Positions 41,328 to 49,528 of a stretch of 64,000 nucleotides of DNA are shown here, one piece after another. The stretch lies in assembly GCA_021770095.1 (NCBI GenBank), contig JAETRQ010000001.1, positions 62,001 through 126,000 on the forward strand, read 5' to 3'. The translations under genes were made by a program, and so were the position numbers. Below the pieces are notes generated by a model that worked only from the letters and a program-made list of their open reading frames with translations, did no database searches and had not been told where the DNA came from. The DNA comes from Eubacteriaceae bacterium. Its GTDB lineage: Bacteria; Bacillota; Clostridia; Oscillospirales; Acutalibacteraceae. Position 1 is the first letter of the stretch. Every line of letters starts with the position of its first letter.

Positions 41328-41957
41328 TTAATTCAGATTCTTCAACACTTCTTCTGCAATCAACTTATGCCCTAAATTTGTTGGATGAATACCATCAACA
41401 GCCAATTTTGAAGGTGAAACTTTAGTTTGTGCAACATTGAACATTTGTTGCAAGTCAACGATTTGAGCATTATTTTCTGCCGCCATATCTGCAAGGATTT
41501 CACGATATTCATTGAGTACTTTATGAAAAGGCTTTTTTTCAGGCATGGAATCAATCATAAACGGTAGAAGAACAAACAGCTGTACACCATCCAATTCACA
41601 ATTCAATCTTCTGTATATTTCACTCATATGGGGTTTCATCGGTCGCAATAGCGGCGGATACTGTTCAGGCACATAATGTTCCCATGCATCATTTACGCCT
41701 ATTAACATAATGATTATATCAGGATTCAGGCTAATACAATCTTTCGTTAACCGGTCATAAACATGATATGTCCGGTCTGATGCCACACCTTTATAAAAGA
41801 ACTCAAGGTTTTTATATTTTTTATTCAACTCTTTTGCTACCTGCAATGCATATACCTTTGAGCCATGTATTTTATATGAAAATCTACGGTTAAATTTTAT
41901 ATCCGTAATGCTATCACCAAGGAACAGAATTCGAAAACCATCTTTTACTCTTATCAT
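41328..41957 (-). CDS. SGNH/GDSL hydrolase
   Basis: A 209-residue serine hydrolase of the SGNH family. Block I is ILFLGDSITD (about 11, catalytic Ser), block II glycine lies in FYKGVASDR, block III is LIGVNDAWEH (about 86, Asn), and block V is DGIHPTNLGH (about 190, catalytic Asp and His). No signal peptide is seen, so it is probably cytoplasmic. Members include carbohydrate esterases and rhamnogalacturonan acetylesterase-like enzymes; the substrate is unknown. GGAGAAA lies upstream of the ATG at 41957. It is in its own unit, away from the HIT gene terminator. Confidence 0.9.
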   Translation of the reverse strand: MIRVKDGFRILFLGDSITDIKFNRRFSYKIHGSKVYALQVAKELNKKYKNLEFFYKGVASDRTYHVYDRLTKDCISLNPDIIIMLIGVNDAWEHYVPEQYPPLLRPMKPHMSEIYRRLNCELDGVQLFVLLPFMIDSMPEKKPFHKVLNEYREILADMAAENNAQIVDLQQMFNVAQTKVSPSKLAVDGIHPTNLGHKLIAEEVLKNLN

Positions 41958-42018
41958 AGTATTTCTCCAATAAAAAATCTATTATTTATATGTTATCATA
42001 GATTCAAAAAAACAGCAA

Positions 42019-42048
42019 GAAAAAAGAGCATTCCAAATGAAATGCTCT
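42019..42048 (-). terminator. intrinsic terminator after the HIT gene
   Basis: On the minus strand AGAGCATT and AATGCTCT form an 8-bp stem with a TCATTTGG loop followed by T6. It starts 14 bases after the stop codon of the extended HIT reading frame (42062), not after the amber codon at 42188, which supports the longer frame as the original gene. Confidence 0.93.
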
Positions 42049-42061
42049 GTGTAATTACATA

Positions 42062-42187
42062 TTAATTTGCCGTACTATCTTCTAATAATAATTGATTAAG
42101 TTCATAATTCAGTTTCGATTTCATTTCTTCTAACTGAAAATCAGTAGGAATATTATCGTCACTCCACATAATATTTTGCGGCAGCCA
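42062..42187 (-). pseudogene. in-frame 3' continuation of the HIT gene beyond an amber codon
   Basis: After the amber stop at 42190-42188 the same frame stays open for 41 more codons to a TAA at 42064-42062. The translation is protein-like: WLPQNIMWSDDNIPTDFQ, then a helical LEEMKSKLNYELNQLLLED tail, a C-terminal helix as in many HIT proteins (often after a G-P-V-W motif). No other stop and no frameshift lies in it. The most economical view is that a TGG codon became TAG. Confidence 0.7.
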
Positions 42188-42541
42188 CTATACAGGTCCT
42201 TTTCCGTTATTTCCATATTCTTCCAAATCTCCGTTTTTCCTTGGGAAGAGATGAAAATGTAAATGCGTATCGCCATTTCCCAAGCATTCATAATTCATTT
42301 TATCCGCATTAAAAGCATGTGCAACTGCTTGGGCAACAATAACCATTTCTTTTAAATATTCCGCCTGAAATTCAGGCTCAAGTTCATAAAGTTCTGCTAC
42401 GTGCCTTTTACACATAAATATTGTATATCCATAAAAATACTGATTCCAGCCAAGCACAACTATGCCTGTTTTCAATTCTTTCACAAAATACGGATTATCT
42501 CCGCTGATTGACTGCTTAATCGTCTTACAAATATCACACAT
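42188..42541 (-). CDS. HIT-family protein, shortened by an in-frame amber codon
   Basis: 117 residues up to TAG. The protein starts with MCDICKTI, carries GWNQYFYGYTIFMCKRHVAEL, and has the catalytic histidine triad in GDTHLHFHLFPRK (H-x-H-x-H, about residue 94), so the nucleotide-hydrolase core (AMP-lysine or dinucleotide substrates in the family) is complete. What is lost is a C-terminal segment of about 41 residues that is still encoded in frame downstream. Truncation may leave a working or a weaker enzyme. It lies 9 bases after an HAD hydrolase gene. Confidence 0.88.
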   Translation of the reverse strand: MCDICKTIKQSISGDNPYFVKELKTGIVVLGWNQYFYGYTIFMCKRHVAELYELEPEFQAEYLKEMVIVAQAVAHAFNADKMNYECLGNGDTHLHFHLFPRKNGDLEEYGNNGKGPV

Positions 42542-42550
42542 AAACTGCTC

Positions 42551-43198
42551 CTATAATATATTATTTAACTCAGCAACAGTTTTCACAATATAAGTTGCTC
42601 CTGCATTATGAAGTTCATCATAATCACCATAGCCATACTCCACACCGATTGAGTCAATACCGACAGCATTTGCGCCGAAAATATCGTGTTCTCTGTCACC
42701 TATCATAACTGCCGTTGATTTATCAGTAATATTGCATTTCGCAAGAGCATATTCAATAACTTCAGCCTTTTTTGACCTTGTGCCGTCCATATTGGAACCT
42801 GCAACAAATTCAAAATATTCAGAAAGGCCAAAATGGCTCATAATTCTGTCGGTGAATTTCTGCGGTTTGGAAGTGGCAACAATAAGTCTTTTACCGTTGT
42901 CACAAAGGTTTTTCAGCAGGCATGGAATTCCTTCATAAACTTCATTTTCCAAAAGCCCTTTTGTACTGAAGTATTCACGGTAAAACGAAACCGCCTCCAT
43001 GGATTTTTGCTCATCAAAACCATAAAACTGAGCAAAAGATTCGTGCAAAGGCGGACCGAGAAACTTTCTGAGTTCGGCCGTATTCTCAACTGTAACATCG
43101 TATTTTTTTAACGCATAGATTATGGAATTTAAAATCCCGGGTGACGAATCAGTTAAAGTACCGTCAAGGTCAAATAAAATAACATCGTAATTTTTCAT
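42551..43198 (-). CDS. HAD hydrolase, phosphoglycolate phosphatase-like
   Basis: A 215-residue HAD-superfamily subfamily IA phosphatase. Motif I is ILFDLDGTLTDSSPG (about 7-20, catalytic Asp pair), motif II threonine or serine is in RLIVATSKPQKF (about 110), motif III lysine is in DGTRSKKAEVI, and motif IV is MIGDREHDIFGANAVG (about 168). A helical cap lies between I and II. Members dephosphorylate phosphoglycolate or sugar phosphates; the specific substrate is unknown. It has a GAGGTATAC ribosome-binding site and sits between another HAD gene and the HIT gene. Confidence 0.9.
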   Translation of the reverse strand: MKNYDVILFDLDGTLTDSSPGILNSIIYALKKYDVTVENTAELRKFLGPPLHESFAQFYGFDEQKSMEAVSFYREYFSTKGLLENEVYEGIPCLLKNLCDNGKRLIVATSKPQKFTDRIMSHFGLSEYFEFVAGSNMDGTRSKKAEVIEYALAKCNITDKSTAVMIGDREHDIFGANAVGIDSIGVEYGYGDYDELHNAGATYIVKTVAELNNIL

Positions 43199-43225
43199 AG
43201 TATACCTCTAAACAGTTTTTAAGAA

Positions 43226-43915
43226 TCACGCATTACGAAATATTGTTAAAACAGATTTTAAATCATTAAAGCAATAATCTGCATTTTCGTTATATCCATT
43301 ATGAACAAGAATTGTTTTCATTCCTGCATTATTGCCGCCTATTATATCTGCATTACCACTGTCACCTATCATATAATACTCATCAGCGGGATAACGGCTT
43401 TTTGCAATTTCAAACAATTCTTTTCTGGGTTTATCATATCCCTCCAATGCTGATACAATTATTCCGTCAAAATATTTTGTTATCTGCAATTTGTCCATAA
43501 CTTCTTCCAGTTCTGGGTGATTATTAGATAAAATTACATTAATAAAACCACGCTTTTTCAACTCGGTTACAGTATATTCAAAATCGTCATACAGAGTATA
43601 ATTTCTTTTTTCTTTTATAATATTTCTTACTTTCAATGTTGCCTTTTTTGCTGTTTTTCTGTCAACACCCAAATTTATATAACTTTCATATATATGATTA
43701 TTCATAAACTCCCACCACTTTTCACCTGTAAGTGATGAATAATCCTCTTCGGGAGTATGCCAGGTAAATCCAAAAGCCATATACTTTCTTATACCTTCAA
43801 GTTCGATAAGAGTTTCCAGTTCAGTATCCTTTAATGCCCTTAAAACGCTTGAACTCCATAAATGAGTTGAATATACTACTGTTCCGTCAAAATCCCAAAA
43901 TATAACTTTATTCAT
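43226..43915 (-). CDS. HAD-superfamily hydrolase
   Basis: A 229-residue HAD phosphatase. Motif I is VIFWDFDGTVVYSTHLW (about 3-19), motif II FINVILSNNHPELEE (about 125, Ser), the lysine lies in GYDKPRKELF, and motif IV is YYMIGDSGNADIIGGNNAG (about 182). The cap domain is larger than in its downstream neighbour and contains many aromatic residues, so its substrate is probably different. The start ATG at 43915 is chosen because GGTGGT lies 3-4 bases upstream; the rpsB-tsf terminator ends 8-9 bases before that start, leaving no room for a promoter. Confidence 0.88.
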   Translation of the reverse strand: MNKVIFWDFDGTVVYSTHLWSSSVLRALKDTELETLIELEGIRKYMAFGFTWHTPEEDYSSLTGEKWWEFMNNHIYESYINLGVDRKTAKKATLKVRNIIKEKRNYTLYDDFEYTVTELKKRGFINVILSNNHPELEEVMDKLQITKYFDGIIVSALEGYDKPRKELFEIAKSRYPADEYYMIGDSGNADIIGGNNAGMKTILVHNGYNENADYCFNDLKSVLTIFRNA

Positions 43916-43923
43916 AATACCAC

Positions 43924-43953
43924 CAAAAAAGAGGTTGTCGTATGACAACCTCT
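43924..43953 (-). terminator. intrinsic terminator of the rpsB-tsf operon
   Basis: On the minus strand AGAGGTTGTC, loop ATAC and GACAACCTCT form a 10-bp stem followed by T6. It is 10 bases after the tsf stop codon and directly before the next gene. Confidence 0.95.
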
Positions 43954-43962
43954 TAACCGTTA

Positions 43963-44901
43963 TTAACCATTAATCTGCTTTGCAATTTCTTCAGCGAAGT
44001 TTTCTTCTCTCTTTTCAAGGCCGTCACCTTTCATCATACGGATGAAGCCGTTAGCCTTGATTTCTGTACCCAGTTCCTTAGCAACTGAATCAATATAGCC
44101 CTTAACTGAACCCTGGAAAAGATCACCGCGAACAAATTCCTGCTCAACAAGACAATTTTCTTTGTAATACTTGCCCATCTTACCGGCAGCAATCTTAGCG
44201 AGAACTGCTTCAGGCTTTGAAGCCATCTTCGGGTCTTCTTTCATCTGAGCAGCAAGGATTCCCTGCTCATGCTCAACAACTTCTGCAGGAACAGCATCCT
44301 GATCAAGATAACTTGGGTTCATAGCAGCAATCTGCATTGCAACGTTTTTACCCATTGCTTCAAACTCAGGAGTTGCAGCCTTTGATTCGTCAGCAACGTC
44401 AAAACCAATCATAACGCCAACTGCGCCGCCGCCATGGATATAAGTGGAAACAACACCATCCATTGTTTCAAAACGACGAACTTTCATATTCTCACCAATA
44501 GCAAGAACAAGGTCATTAAGAGTTTCTGTAACTGTTCTGCCTGTACCATTGAAGTCTGTGTTACAAAGAGTTTCAACATCAGCAGGATTTGTAGCAATGA
44601 TTGTCTTAGCAACACCTGTTACGAAATCCATAAACTTTTCGTTCTTAGCAACGAAGTCTGTTTCTGAGTTAACTTCAACAACAACGCCCTTCTTTGCAGC
44701 GCTGTCATAGTATGGAAGAACCACACCTTCAGCAGCAATTCTTGTTGCCTTCTTCTGTGCAGCAGCAAGACCTCTTTCACGAAGATAGTCAATTGCTTTT
44801 TCCATATCACCATCAGACTCAACAAGAGCCTTTTTACATTCCATCATACCAACACCGGTCTTCTCACGAAGAGCCTTAACATCTTGTGCTGTAAATGCCA
44901 T
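43963..44901 (-). CDS. tsf: translation elongation factor Ts
   Basis: A 312-residue EF-Ts that recycles EF-Tu by GDP release. The N-terminal UBA-like domain (FTAQDVKALREKTGVGMMECKKALVESDGDMEKAIDYLRERG, given here in short as VKALREKTGVGMMECKKAL) and the TDFVA motif in NSETDFVAKNEKF (about 77) are hallmark features. The C-terminal region (EELAKQI-like ending EEIAKQING) is normal. It is transcribed with rpsB, which is 48 bases upstream, and ends at a strong terminator. Length is slightly above the usual 290-300. Confidence 0.97.
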   Translation of the reverse strand: MAFTAQDVKALREKTGVGMMECKKALVESDGDMEKAIDYLRERGLAAAQKKATRIAAEGVVLPYYDSAAKKGVVVEVNSETDFVAKNEKFMDFVTGVAKTIIATNPADVETLCNTDFNGTGRTVTETLNDLVLAIGENMKVRRFETMDGVVSTYIHGGGAVGVMIGFDVADESKAATPEFEAMGKNVAMQIAAMNPSYLDQDAVPAEVVEHEQGILAAQMKEDPKMASKPEAVLAKIAAGKMGKYYKENCLVEQEFVRGDLFQGSVKGYIDSVAKELGTEIKANGFIRMMKGDGLEKREENFAEEIAKQING

Positions 44902-44949
44902 AATAAGATTCCTCCTATTTCAAGTATATTTCGTTAAATTTATTTAAGA

Positions 44950-45690
44950 TTATTCAGCAGCTTCTTCTGCCTTTTCTTCAGCAGGAGTTTCTTCTGCAGT
45001 ATCCTTACCGTCACGGCCTTCGATAACAGCATCAGCCATTGCACCGGCAATGAGTTTTACTGCACGGATAGCATCATCGTTACCAGGGATAACATAATCA
45101 ATTTCATCAGGGTCACAGTTTGTATCAACAATAGCAACGATAGGAAGTCCCAACTTTGTTGCTTCTGAAACAGCGATTCTTTCCTTACGCGGGTCAACGA
45201 TGAACATTGCGTTAGGAATCTTCTTCATCTCTGTGATACCGCCGAGATATTTTTCAAGTTTTTCAATTTCAAGTTCAAGACCAACTACTTCTTTTTTAGG
45301 GAGAAGGTCGAAAGTACCGTCTTCACGCATTGCCTTAAGCTGAGCAAGACGAGCAACTCTGCCACGGATTGTCTTGAAGTTTGTGAGCATACCGCCGAGC
45401 CAACGAGCATTTACGTATGGCATTGCACAACGCTCTGCTTCTTCCTTAACTGATTCCTGAGCCTGCTTCTTTGTACCGACAAAGATGATTGATCCGCCTT
45501 CTGCTGCAAGGTCACGAACGAACATATAAGCCTGATCAAGTTTCTTTACAGTTTTCTGTAAGTCGATGATATAGATACCGTTACGTTCTGTGAAGATGTA
45601 TTCAGCCATTTTAGGGTTCCATCTTCTTGTCTGATGTCCGAAATGAACACCTGCTTCTAAGAGTTGTTTCATTGAAACTACATTTGCCAT
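44950..45690 (-). CDS. rpsB: small ribosomal subunit protein S2
   Basis: A 246-residue S2 protein of the 30S subunit. The N-terminal [29 protein letters not shown] and the later [25 protein letters not shown] and [24 protein letters not shown] are invariant family features. The C-terminal tail is rich in Glu and Ala, as in many Firmicutes. The ATG at 45690 is set by AAAGGAGG 7 bases upstream. A strong promoter and a highly folded leader precede it, and no pyrH follows in this operon. Confidence 0.98.
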   Translation of the reverse strand: MANVVSMKQLLEAGVHFGHQTRRWNPKMAEYIFTERNGIYIIDLQKTVKKLDQAYMFVRDLAAEGGSIIFVGTKKQAQESVKEEAERCAMPYVNARWLGGMLTNFKTIRGRVARLAQLKAMREDGTFDLLPKKEVVGLELEIEKLEKYLGGITEMKKIPNAMFIVDPRKERIAVSEATKLGLPIVAIVDTNCDPDEIDYVIPGNDDAIRAVKLIAGAMADAVIEGRDGKDTAEETPAEEKAEEAAE

Positions 45691-45719
45691 TATAATTTCC
45701 TCCTTTAAGGTTAATCCTC

Positions 45720-45773
45720 CGCACTCAGTCCGGCACAAGCCTCATTGATAACCTAAGGCTCAACTGATGTGCG
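45720..45773 (-). promoter_or_regulatory. structured 5' leader of rpsB-tsf
   Basis: The minus-strand RNA folds in three tiers: CGCAC pairs with GTGCG, TCAGT with ACTGA (one bulged A between them), and GAGCCT with AGGCTT around a 13-base loop. The element lies between the promoter and the ribosome-binding site, where ribosomal-protein leaders that bind the encoded protein are found. I do not know a named Rfam family that it matches. Confidence 0.55.
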
Positions 45774-45804
45774 TGCGTATTCGCATTTATACGAATGCTG
45801 AAAA

Positions 45805-45833
45805 ATTATAACAGAAAAGGCCTGAAAAATCAA
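45805..45833 (-). promoter_or_regulatory. strong sigma-A-type promoter of rpsB-tsf
   Basis: On the minus strand TTGATT, a 17-base spacer and a perfect TATAAT (TGTTATAAT) lie about 115 bases before the rpsB start. The spacer and -35 region overlap the preceding terminator hairpin. Confidence 0.85.
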
Positions 45834-45840
45834 GCCTTTT
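45815..45840 (-). terminator. hairpin before rpsB, likely terminator of the ddl/LURP unit
   Basis: On the minus strand AAAAGGCTTG and CAGGCCTTTT form a 10-bp stem (one G-U) with an ATTTTT loop. It follows the LURP-one-related stop (45888) by about 48 bases, and its sequence is shared with the rpsB promoter. The T run is better on the plus strand, so orientation is not certain. Confidence 0.5.
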
Positions 45841-45887
45841 TTCAGATATTATGTATACTTTTTATTTATATCAGTTTAGTTACTTTA

Positions 45888-46361
45888 TTAATTGTTGTTA
45901 CGGTCCATAACTGCATCAATTGCAAGAACGACTGCAAGTGCAATAACCTCGTCATTACCATCGGCAATATCAAGTTCAAAAGTATCTCCCCACGCCATCC
46001 ACTGCTTGTGGATTGAAACAATGATTCTGCCCATATCGGTAATAACATAATCATGAGAGAAAAAGTCCCCTTCAACATCCCAGCCGAGACCGTTCACACA
46101 ATATTTTGGCGTAAATAAAGTGAATTTTTTAACGATTTCGGCTACTTCTCTGTCATTAACCTCAACCGTAAATTTAGGCATAAAGGTCGCAAGTCTTTCC
46201 CTTACAAAAGCAAGTTCTCTGCCATGCATATCATAAATCCTCAATTTTTTGCCGAATGACAGTATCTCGCCCTCAACAAAATATCTGTCTTCACCGTATT
46301 CATCTTTGATTGTGAATCTGTCACGGAATGAAAACACCTTTTGTTTCATATAAAGTTTCAT
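45888..46361 (-). CDS. LURP-one-related family protein (YxjI-like)
   Basis: A 157-residue beta-barrel protein of the LURP-one-related family. MKQKVFSFRDRFTIKDEYGEDRYFVEGEI at the N-terminus, then LRIYDMHGRELAFVRERLA, PKFTVEV and WDVEGDFFSHDYVITDMGRIIVSIHKQW fit the repeated strand pattern with a central Tubby-like fold. Proteins in this family, such as Bacillus YxjI, have no proven function. It starts 3 bases after ddl, so it is part of the murT-gatD-ddl transcript, although a cell wall role cannot be claimed. Confidence 0.85.
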   Translation of the reverse strand: MKLYMKQKVFSFRDRFTIKDEYGEDRYFVEGEILSFGKKLRIYDMHGRELAFVRERLATFMPKFTVEVNDREVAEIVKKFTLFTPKYCVNGLGWDVEGDFFSHDYVITDMGRIIVSIHKQWMAWGDTFELDIADGNDEVIALAVVLAIDAVMDRNNN

Positions 46362-46364
46362 AAT

Positions 46365-47384
46365 TTATTCACCGGTTGCAATCAAATTGCAAAGTTGTTC
46401 ATATGTAATACCGACTGCGGCAGCCTCTTGCGGAAGCAAACTTGTAGGTGTCATGCCCGGCAGTGTATTTGCTTCAAGGCAATAAGCATTATTGCCTTCA
46501 TCAAGAATAAAATCAACTCTTGAATAAAAGCCAAGACGCAAAACATTGTGAACATCCAATGCTGATTTCTGTAAAATGTTGCTTATTTCATCTGTAATAT
46601 CGGCAGGACAGATTTCTTCTGTAAGACCTGCCTGATATTTATTTTTATAATCATAAAAACCATTGATTGGTCTTATCTCTATCGGCGGAAGTGTTTTTCC
46701 GTTCAGCACACCGACTGAAAATTCTCTGCCTTCAACCTTATCCTCTATAATAACAAAATCTTCATAAACCTTTGCACATTCTAGTGCTGAATTAAGCTGG
46801 GATTCATTTTCAACAAGAGCCACACCGACACTTGAACCACAGCTGCACGGCTTAACAACACATGGATATTTGATTTTGTCTGCATCATAACCTGCCTTTA
46901 CATGAACATACTGCCAATCAGCAGTTAATATCCCGTTGTCACGCATTATTCTTTTGGACAAATCTTTATCCATTGCAAGCAAACTTCCGGCATATCCTGA
47001 ACCTGTATATTTGATTCCATACAAATCAAATAAAGCCTGCAGTTGACCATTCTCACCTGCTGCACCGTGAAGTGCAAGAAAAACCATATCTGCCTGCTTG
47101 CAGAATTCTATAACTCCGTTACCAATCATACCGTAATCATTTTTTACAGATGACTTAATTTTTTCCAAATCAGGCTCGTGTTCGGACACAGCATATGAAT
47201 ATCTGAAATCAGATTTATTATTTCTGTAAACAGGCTTAATTTCCTTGTTATTTTCACCAAAATACAAATCAAGGAGCATTACATCGTGTCCGTTTTCAAT
47301 AAGTGCATTTGAAATTAAAGCACCTGAAGTAAGAGAGACATCACGCTCAGGACTTAATCCTCCTGCTAAAACTACTATTTTCAT
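46365..47384 (-). CDS. ddl: D-alanine--D-alanine ligase
   Basis: A 339-residue ATP-grasp ligase joining two D-alanines for peptidoglycan. The N-terminal VVLAGGLSPERDVSLTSG, the ATP-grasp loop in CVVKPCSCGSSVGVALV, EGREFSVGVLNG and the C-terminal metal and product site FYSRVDFIL, CLEANTLPGMTPTSLLP are all present. The last motif is of the usual Ddl type; whether product is D-Ala-D-Ala or D-Ala-D-Lac is not decided here. ATG at 47384 follows AAAGG by 7 bases. The order murT-gatD-ddl fits one cell wall module. Confidence 0.93.
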   Translation of the reverse strand: MKIVVLAGGLSPERDVSLTSGALISNALIENGHDVMLLDLYFGENNKEIKPVYRNNKSDFRYSYAVSEHEPDLEKIKSSVKNDYGMIGNGVIEFCKQADMVFLALHGAAGENGQLQALFDLYGIKYTGSGYAGSLLAMDKDLSKRIMRDNGILTADWQYVHVKAGYDADKIKYPCVVKPCSCGSSVGVALVENESQLNSALECAKVYEDFVIIEDKVEGREFSVGVLNGKTLPPIEIRPINGFYDYKNKYQAGLTEEICPADITDEISNILQKSALDVHNVLRLGFYSRVDFILDEGNNAYCLEANTLPGMTPTSLLPQEAAAVGITYEQLCNLIATGE

Positions 47385-47403
47385 AGATTTGCCTTTCATT
47401 CAA

Positions 47404-48126
47404 TTATTTTATATACAACTTCATAATCTGTTTTTGTGCTTTGTGTTCAAGGGTATCATCAAGCGGTTCAAGTTTTGCAGTGCCGTATTTATTTTCAACA
47501 GCCTTGCTGATTAACAGGTCGGCAAACTTTGCATTTTTCGGTAAAATAGGACCATGAGAATATGTGCCGAAAGTGTTTTTATACCGCACACCTTCTGTGC
47601 CGTCTTCACCGTTATTGCCGTATCCCTTTATCATTTTGCCGAGCGGTTCAACATCACTGCCGAGATGGGTTCTGCCGCTGTGATTTTCAAAACCGACAAC
47701 CTCAATACCCTCTTTTGTTTTGAAGGCATAATTGCCAATCATACGTTCTTCTCTGCCTTCTGTATAAAAATCGAGAGCACCCATATACTCAAGCATTTTA
47801 CCGTCATAAGTTTTGTAATACTTGCCGAGCATCTGATAGCCGCCGCAGATTGCAAGAAAAACAGTGCCGTTATGAATGGCTTTGTTAATTTGCAAATCTT
47901 TGCCCTTCTTCAAATCATCAAGAAGAACATCCTGTTCAAAATCCTGACCGCCGCCGATGAATAAAATATCATAATCATCTGCATTGAATGATTTGCCCAT
48001 TGTTATGCGGTCTGTCTGCACTTCAATCCCGCGTGCGTTCATACGCTGAGTGAGTGCAATTATATTACCTCTGTCACCATAGAGATTGAGCATATCCGGA
48101 TAAAGGTGACCAATTCTGATTATCAT
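47404..48126 (-). CDS. gatD: lipid II isoglutaminyl synthase, glutaminase subunit GatD
   Basis: A 240-residue CobB/CobQ-like glutamine amidotransferase. The nucleophile cysteine lies in VFLAICGGYQMLG (about 98), the catalytic histidine in TYSHGPILP (about 195), and FENHSGRTHLG (about 150) is a characteristic substrate-channel loop. GatD frees ammonia from glutamine for MurT, which amidates D-Glu of lipid II to D-iso-glutamine. ATG at 48126 overlaps the murT stop in ATGA, a clear sign of coupling. Together with murT and ddl it predicts an amidated peptidoglycan stem peptide. Confidence 0.93.
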   Translation of the reverse strand: MIIRIGHLYPDMLNLYGDRGNIIALTQRMNARGIEVQTDRITMGKSFNADDYDILFIGGGQDFEQDVLLDDLKKGKDLQINKAIHNGTVFLAICGGYQMLGKYYKTYDGKMLEYMGALDFYTEGREERMIGNYAFKTKEGIEVVGFENHSGRTHLGSDVEPLGKMIKGYGNNGEDGTEGVRYKNTFGTYSHGPILPKNAKFADLLISKAVENKYGTAKLEPLDDTLEHKAQKQIMKLYIK

Positions 48127-49493
48127 TCCCAAAAGTCCTTACCCCCTAATCTCTTTGCAATAACAGGACGCATCGTCATCATGGATGTATAAGTCGGAAC
48201 AATATAAACATCCCTGCCCTGACTTGTTGCTATATCAACCAATTTGTCATAATCTTCATTTTCGATAACTTTAATTTCACGGTTGCCGACGCCTTCATAC
48301 TTAACACGAATTGCCATGTCATAACAGCGTTTGCCTGTTACGTAAATATCTTTAACATTGCTCTTTTTGAATATATCGGCAAAATCGACATCCCAAATCC
48401 AACTGACATCACGGCCGTCGGCAGCATTATCATTGAGTGACAAAATCATTGTGAAATCATCTTCAATAGATTTTAAGAAACTCATTGTCTGGCTGAAACC
48501 GGCAGGATTTTTAACAAGAATAACATTAATCTTGTTGTCTCCGCTGACAAACTGCTCCATCCTGCCGAAAGCACCGTTGAAATTCTGAAGTGCAGTATAA
48601 ATATTTTCCTGACTGATACCGAGTGCATAAAGACCTGCAGCACATCCGATTGCATTGTAGATATTATATGTTCCGCCGATATTAATTTTAGTAATATTCT
48701 TATCACCGTTAAAATCTGTTATAACAACAGAATGATTCGGCTTGAGCTCTTCCACAGAATCCACTGCAAAATCAGGAGTTTTACGCTTATATCCGCATTC
48801 ACTGCATTCAAATCCGCCGAGATGACCGTAAGTATGATAGGAATATTTATATTCATGCTTACAGAAAATACAATATTTGGCATCGCTGATTTCAGGCTCT
48901 TTCGCATCTTTGTCAAAAGGAACATTGACACCGTATGTTATAATTTTATTCGGAATGTCTTTGGACATTGAATAAGTAAGAGAACAGTCAGCATTAAGAC
49001 AGACTGTTGCATCAGGAAGATTAAGTACAGATTCTTTGATAGCATTAAGAGTATGTGTAACTTCGCCATATCGGTCCAACTGATCCCTGAACACATTTGT
49101 TACAAGGACAACATCTGCACGGATGTATCTTGAAACTTCCCTGAATGCATTTTCATCACATTCAACAATGGCATATTCCATTTTATTCTTACCTGTAATG
49201 GTAGAATTCATAATAAAAGATGCAGTTATACCCGTAATAAGATTTGCACCTGATTTATTAATAAAGTATGTTTTCCCTGCTGTTTTGAGTCCTTCTTCAA
49301 TAATACGGCAGGAAGTTGTTTTGCCGTTTGTTCCTGTTACAATGATAACCTTAACATTTTTGGAAAGGTCAGACAGAACATTCCTTTTTACTTTAAGTGC
49401 AACTCTGCCGGGCAAAGTGGTTGCACCCCTGCCGAGTTTCTGTAAAATGAAGGTTACCAATCTGCAAACAAGGCAACTTAAAAATACTTTCAC
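48123..49493 (-). CDS. murT: lipid II isoglutaminyl synthase, Mur ligase-like subunit MurT
   Basis: A 456-residue Mur ligase family protein. The ATP-binding loop is VTGTNGKTTSCRII near residue 52, the middle domain has EQFVSGDNKINVILVKNPAGF, and a zinc ribbon interrupts it (CIFCKHEYKY and CSECGYKRKTP, about 207-235), as in MurT of Staphylococcus and Streptococcus. The C-terminal domain (DUF1727) covers about 315-450 and holds DNAADGRDVSWIWDVDF. It uses ATP and the ammonia of GatD. The start is a GTG at 49493 with AAAGGA 12 bases upstream. A good promoter is upstream. Confidence 0.93.
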   Translation of the reverse strand: MKVFLSCLVCRLVTFILQKLGRGATTLPGRVALKVKRNVLSDLSKNVKVIIVTGTNGKTTSCRIIEEGLKTAGKTYFINKSGANLITGITASFIMNSTITGKNKMEYAIVECDENAFREVSRYIRADVVLVTNVFRDQLDRYGEVTHTLNAIKESVLNLPDATVCLNADCSLTYSMSKDIPNKIITYGVNVPFDKDAKEPEISDAKYCIFCKHEYKYSYHTYGHLGGFECSECGYKRKTPDFAVDSVEELKPNHSVVITDFNGDKNITKINIGGTYNIYNAIGCAAGLYALGISQENIYTALQNFNGAFGRMEQFVSGDNKINVILVKNPAGFSQTMSFLKSIEDDFTMILSLNDNAADGRDVSWIWDVDFADIFKKSNVKDIYVTGKRCYDMAIRVKYEGVGNREIKVIENEDYDKLVDIATSQGRDVYIVPTYTSMMTMRPVIAKRLGGKDFWE

Positions 49494-49528
49494 TAAATCT
49501 CACAATCCTTTAACAATAATTTATTTTA

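Noticed and set aside
42062-42187. Possible second mutation (frameshift) in the HIT tail
   Set aside because: Re-reading 42110-42130 base by base shows the frame is continuous; the only defect is the amber codon.
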